DNA from: Echinostoma caproni
Lineage: Eukaryota > Platyhelminthes > Trematoda > Plagiorchiida > Echinostomatidae
Length of the DNA stretch: 11,413 bases
Direction: 5' to 3'
NCBI GenBank assembly: GCA_900618425.1
Contig: UZAN01055078.1
Location: 1 to 11,413, forward strand
This document shows positions 7,914-11,413 of the stretch, piece after piece (positions within the stretch are counted from its first letter, which is position 1; each line of letters begins with the position of its first letter). The notes below the pieces were generated by a model, which worked only from the letters and a program-made list of their open reading frames with translations, had not been told where the DNA came from and did no database searches. The translations under genes were made by a program, and so were the position numbers.

Positions 7914-8120
7914 ATGTGTCCACATACGCGACCGACGAAATCAGACTTAACTATAAAAAATGGCAATTACTTAAATTATGTGCAACAAGCCCATTCTTAT
8001 CTCAATAGAGAATCTATTGGTCAATTAGGCTTAAAGAAAAAAATTCTGTCACGGGACAAGTGCTTTCAGTCAAAAACAACCCACATTGATTCTTACACCA
8101 AAGGGGATGAAATGAAACAG
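7914..8120 (+). CDS. Possible exon, 69 codons ending at a splice-donor-like site
   Basis: This open frame from ATG 7914 encodes a basic, polar stretch (for example NGNYLNYVQQAHSYLNRESI and later SYTKGDEMKQ). It reaches CAG/GTAAAC at 8118-8126 exactly between codons (phase 0), after which the frame stays open only to 8159. That would suit an exon with a donor at 8120. Against it, no pyrimidine-rich acceptor or strong start context is visible upstream, and no family is recognised. Confidence 0.15.
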
Positions 8121-8945
8121 GTAAACTGTTTTTCGGGTTCTTTCGTTCATTTAGTCTAACAAATTCGATCAAACTTTTAGTTTCCAAATTTTCTGATGAT
8201 CACAATATATTGAGCTTAAAATTCAGAGCTCGGGCAATTGGTTAGTTTAGAAGAGATAATAAGGAAGTACATATTTACTCTTCTTATGTACATATACCTA
8301 GTTGAAGTGTCATCGTCGGCCATCAAACTGTGAATATGGCACCCATTCTGGGCACCTTTTCCAATCTGAATACTTGTCATGGGTGGCAATAGAACCCTCG
8401 TGGTCGATCTCGTTTTCTTCCATACGTGTGTAAAACGTTGGGTCTCTACAGTATTGTGAATTAATTGATAAAACTTAGAATCCATTTCGGTACACCGGAG
8501 ATAGAACGCAACTGGGCTGATGATAAAACAGTTTCACTGAATTTCCGCCTCTGTGAAACTCGGTAGTAATTTCGCTCGCATAAATATCATAATGATAGTT
8601 AGAGAAACAATAAATTTCTGACGTTTATCAAAAATTAAATCAAAGAACGGAAAATCAAATATAATAAGAATTCAAACAAACATGATAAATTGGATACAAA
8701 ATCAATAGCCATTGGTAATTATTTGTTTTATAGCCTAATAAATCATGTTCACAGACTCAGAGATTAACACTTCGGTAGCCGTTTGCATGATGCGCTTCAC
8801 ATCTGAATTGTTTTAGGCACGCAAATTGTCCGATAAAACCAAGCGCCACCAAATGAGATGTATCACACGTGTAATGAGCCCATCAATCACCAATCTATTT
8901 GGAATCAATAAAAACCTGCGAATAATCACGTCTTTTTTGACTTTG

Positions 8946-8959
8946 ATCACCTTGGTGAT
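8946..8959. repeat. Short inverted repeat ATCACC-TT-GGTGAT
   Basis: ATCACC at 8946-8951 and GGTGAT at 8954-8959 are perfect inverses separated by TT. The gap is too small for a hairpin loop on its own, so a dimeric protein site or chance is more likely than an RNA structure. Confidence 0.4.
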
Positions 8960-9761
8960 ATGAATGGATTCACAATAGCAAAGCCTCTAATCAACTGCAA
9001 AAGCCACTGGAGTAATGATACGAATCAGAATTCGACAGTGCACAATGTGAAGATGAGTATATTCAAATATTGAATCGGGTTTCAAATTTTTTTAAAAAAC
9101 CGGAATTTTTAAATCGGAATTATCTTGTGGCTCGGATAGTGAAGTTATCAAAACCTTGTGTTATGAGCGTATTCCGAACCCCAGAGAAATGTTTCTGTCT
9201 CGAGGTCAAGCGACAACCTGTGACTGCCAGCAGTAAGGGAAATAATTTGGACGTCGCCTTCAGCATGATTTGGTATTTATCCTTCATTGTTCAATGAGGT
9301 TTGTGGATTCAATGAAAAAATCATATTTGGTTTACCGAACTGCATTTAGTAATAAGTAGACTTTAGAGCTTCCTCTGTTCTAAAGGTAACTGTCGTTATG
9401 AGATCAATGTTGTATTGTATAGTCCACTTAAATAATATTTTGCTTCTGCCGTTTGACTTTCTTGGTGTTTGTTACTTATTATATCCTATTCTAAAAAAGT
9501 AATCATGTCATTTTTGACAATTTGAAAGTCACTCCAAAACATCTGTAATCTTACGTACTCCCTGGGAAGTTTTGGTTACTGTTTCTTATGCGCTCATTCA
9601 AATGAAGAACTAAGGATTTCTCAAAAATCTGTAAAGTGATCGAACGGGCCGTGGTTTTTCTTTGGTACGTTAGCGACCAGGCACAATCAAAGTAAACCGT
9701 TCGACGTGTGAACACCTATGATTTATGGTCAACGCTAAACACTCGGGAAATAAATTTTGGC

Positions 9762-9773
9762 ACTACTACTACT
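9762..9773. repeat. (ACT)4 microsatellite
   Basis: Four ACT units lie in otherwise unremarkable DNA. Short trinucleotide runs can mark LINE 3' tails, but no LINE coding sequence lies beside this one. Confidence 0.55.
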
Positions 9774-9890
9774 AAAGCGAGCTCTTGGGAACGCCGAATA
9801 ACGTTATGCTCGTAGTCTCATGAAGGCTGTTTACGAAATATGGGAAAATCATGAAATTCAAAGAGACAGAAAACAGAACGTGTATACAAA

Positions 9891-10049
9891 ATGCACATAC
9901 CTCTCAGGACATTCAACATGGTCATCCTAGGGTTGCACACAACAAGAAGGAAAGAGGGTAAACGCAACGACTCCAGAGTTCGAACATATGATCTAAGAAG
10001 CCTACTGGAGTTGACGAACCAGGCCGTTTACCTTTATTTTGTGGAGTGA
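9891..10049 (+). CDS. Small basic ORF, 52 aa, uncharacterised
   Basis: The ATG at 9891 opens 52 residues to TGA at 10047-10049. The frame is open upstream to 9855, giving about 64 codons between stops. The product is strongly basic in the middle (HTTRRKEGKRNDSRVRTYDL) and then has LRSLLELTNQ. The composition looks more protein-like than most frames here, but no family is recognised and no splice or promoter evidence supports it. Confidence 0.15.
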   Translation: MHIPLRTFNMVILGLHTTRRKEGKRNDSRVRTYDLRSLLELTNQAVYLYFVE

Positions 10050-11004
10050 CCTATAGATTAAGTAACTAAGGGTTAGTTTGGTAGTGCCCACGTAAAAGCA
10101 TACATTAATTGAAACTATTGTGGAGTTTTTGGCCCGTATTTATTGCAAAATGCTTTGAAATGAACAACGTTGCACTGAAATAGGTTTGACGAGGATATGT
10201 GGCATACAAACAACTTCCGAATCACGTCACACTGCAACACATGAAGAGTATTCGACCGCTTCATACGCAAAAGACAGTGTATGATATCGACATAACAGCC
10301 ACTTTAACTGCAGCTCCGAACAGTATAGGTCTGTCGAAGCAATATAATAAAATAAGTTGAAAGAAATAGTTTTGTTCAGCTACGAGAACCCGCAAATCGT
10401 ATTTGAAATGTATAATGATAAACACTTTCAATAAGAATCAGCACGATGATTTATATTCGGTTGATCAACGACAATACCTTCCTATTATTTGACGGTTTCT
10501 GACCTCGTGTATTCGATGGTTTTCGTAAATGTCAAAGAAAATTTATGAGTGTATGGGTGTTACGGTGCGATTTTACGACCGACACCCGAAGCTTATCCCC
10601 CTGGGTTCATGATTATAAATCTCTTAGTGATCAGTCGAGTGTAAACTGAATGAGTCATACCTGGAAGCGTACCACTCTGCGTTCGAATGTCAGGTGCTGA
10701 AATATGAAAATATGGGACACACAAGTAGAAAATGTCACTGCTGCTGTAGATGGGAAACTGTGATACTTATGGACGAAATTAATTTCCGACCAGAGCTCCA
10801 CCTTCAAATGATATAATTTTAGATAAATATGAAGTATCAAATCCCGCTAGAAAAGTGCTTTTTTCAGATATCGCTCCCAAAAAAATCCCAGACCCGTTCG
10901 CCTCGTTAAACAATATGATATATGAATCTGGCCAGGGAAACCCAAAGTTGGCATATTAAACGCAACAGTTTGATTATCAGTGATTACTCAGCCATCTGCG
11001 GTGA
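10050..11004. other. Non-coding stretch
   Basis: AT-rich DNA with no recognisable gene. A minus-strand frame at 10655-10840 has no motif. No structured repeat stands out. Confidence 0.45.
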
Positions 11005-11214
11005 ACTCATTGCAAGCATACACAGAAGAAGTGGCACTATTTTCTGGGTTTGGGTTACCAAATACATGAAGTGCTGGAGATCTATTCTAAGGAACTCGAA
11101 AGCAAAATATATGATGTGCACGGAAATGACACAACCTGGGATTTGAGTTCCAGACAATTTGAAGATACACTCGGTCATCAATATTCTCACAATACTTATT
11201 CAACAACTCACACA
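11005..11214 (+). CDS. Exon-like open frame, 70 codons, uncharacterised
   Basis: This plus-strand frame is open between TGA at 11002-11004 and TAA at 11215-11217, and contains no ATG. Its middle reads like real protein: a Glu/Lys-rich helix-like run (IHEVLEIYSKELESKIYD) followed by HGNDTTWDLSSRQFED. CACAG at 11021-11025 could serve as a weak splice acceptor, but the upstream sequence is not pyrimidine-rich and no good donor follows. Two other frames (10922-11146 plus, 10984-11190 minus) are open over the same bases, so openness alone means little. It could be an internal exon, a retroelement scrap or chance. Confidence 0.2.
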
Positions 11215-11217
11215 TAA

Positions 11218-11413
11218 CACACTTTCGGGGTAATTATTGAAGGTCCAAGAGCACTGTAGGAATTGTTTCAAGTTCCATCTGGTTTGTTACAAGTTTGCAC
11301 CTGCAAAATGTGAAAACGAATACACCTTGGTCGAAATAGCAGCAGTATCACCGTCGACCGACCACCGCAAGTTTTCCGCGGGATACTTAAATTTGTTTAA
11401 TTTTCTCGTGAAA
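11218..11413. other. Right-edge sequence, nothing recognised
   Basis: No gene, repeat or structured element is evident up to the end of the window. Confidence 0.4.

Larger units (their letters stand above)
8160..9890. other. Non-coding, AT-rich stretch
   Basis: The stretch is very AT-rich around 8600-8720 (14 of 60 G/C in 8641-8700). Open frames at 8216-8485 minus and 9070-9297 plus carry no motif. A small inverted repeat lies at 8946-8959 and an (ACT)4 repeat at 9762-9773. Intergenic or intronic DNA is likely. Confidence 0.45.

Noticed and set aside
7676..7966. Minus-strand 96-codon open frame
   Set aside because: It has no motif, and the composition offers nothing beyond a chance frame.
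8216..8485. Minus-strand ORF containing an Ala-Asp-Asp-Asp string (8309-8320), considered as a reverse transcriptase catalytic motif
   Set aside because: The preceding residues are Leu-Met rather than Tyr/Phe in the expected hydrophobic strand context, and no other polymerase motif is near.
9971..9995. Sequence GAGTTCGAAC resembling a tRNA/SINE B box
   Set aside because: It departs from the consensus and has no A box at the right distance or cloverleaf-forming arms.
10067..10095. TAGTTTGGTAGTGC resembling a tRNA A box
   Set aside because: No B box or acceptor stem follows, so neither a tRNA nor a tRNA-derived SINE is supported.
1..11413. CRISPR arrays, rRNA, toxin-antitoxin or phage modules
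   Set aside because: No regularly spaced repeats, no conserved rRNA sequence and no bacterial gene organisation were seen on either strand.

Overview
The window looks like sparsely coding eukaryotic DNA, most likely from an invertebrate animal. The support is negative and circumstantial. No bacterial-style gene is present: the longest open frames are about 80-150 codons, overlap one another, and have no ribosome-binding sites or operon layout. The DNA is mostly AT-rich, holds a compound AT/AG microsatellite, has single N bases at 4477 and 7137 as in a draft assembly, and carries a piece of a non-LTR retrotransposon. A helminth such as a flatworm would fit the composition and the retroelement, but that is inference and no host gene proves it.

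The only confident protein homology is at the left edge. Minus-strand bases 240 to 1 encode 80 residues that match the start of the apurinic-like endonuclease (EN) domain of a CR1/jockey-type LINE. The remainder of that element lies beyond base 1. A stop codon lies just 5' of the open segment, so the copy is probably decayed or 5'-truncated.

Bases 368-1902 hold no recognisable gene. From about 1903 to 2985 one minus-strand frame has unusually few stops, and its upstream half (about 2290-3000) is clearly richer in GC than most of the window. It contains several short overlapping ORFs, including a small one with clustered cysteines (2359-2595). I could not assign it to any family; it may be a decayed gene, exons of an unrecognised gene, or chance openness from higher GC.

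From 3030 to the right end the sequence is intergenic or intronic in character. It contains hairpins (notably 4856-5000), short tandem repeats, the 6749-6802 microsatellite, and a few exon-like open segments of low confidence (3916-4107, 7914-8120, 9891-10049, 11005-11214). I saw no rRNA, convincing tRNA, CRISPR array, complete mobile element or operon. Nothing here amounts to a demonstrable new multi-gene system. The observations most worth checking are the retroelement fragment and the stop-depleted GC island.
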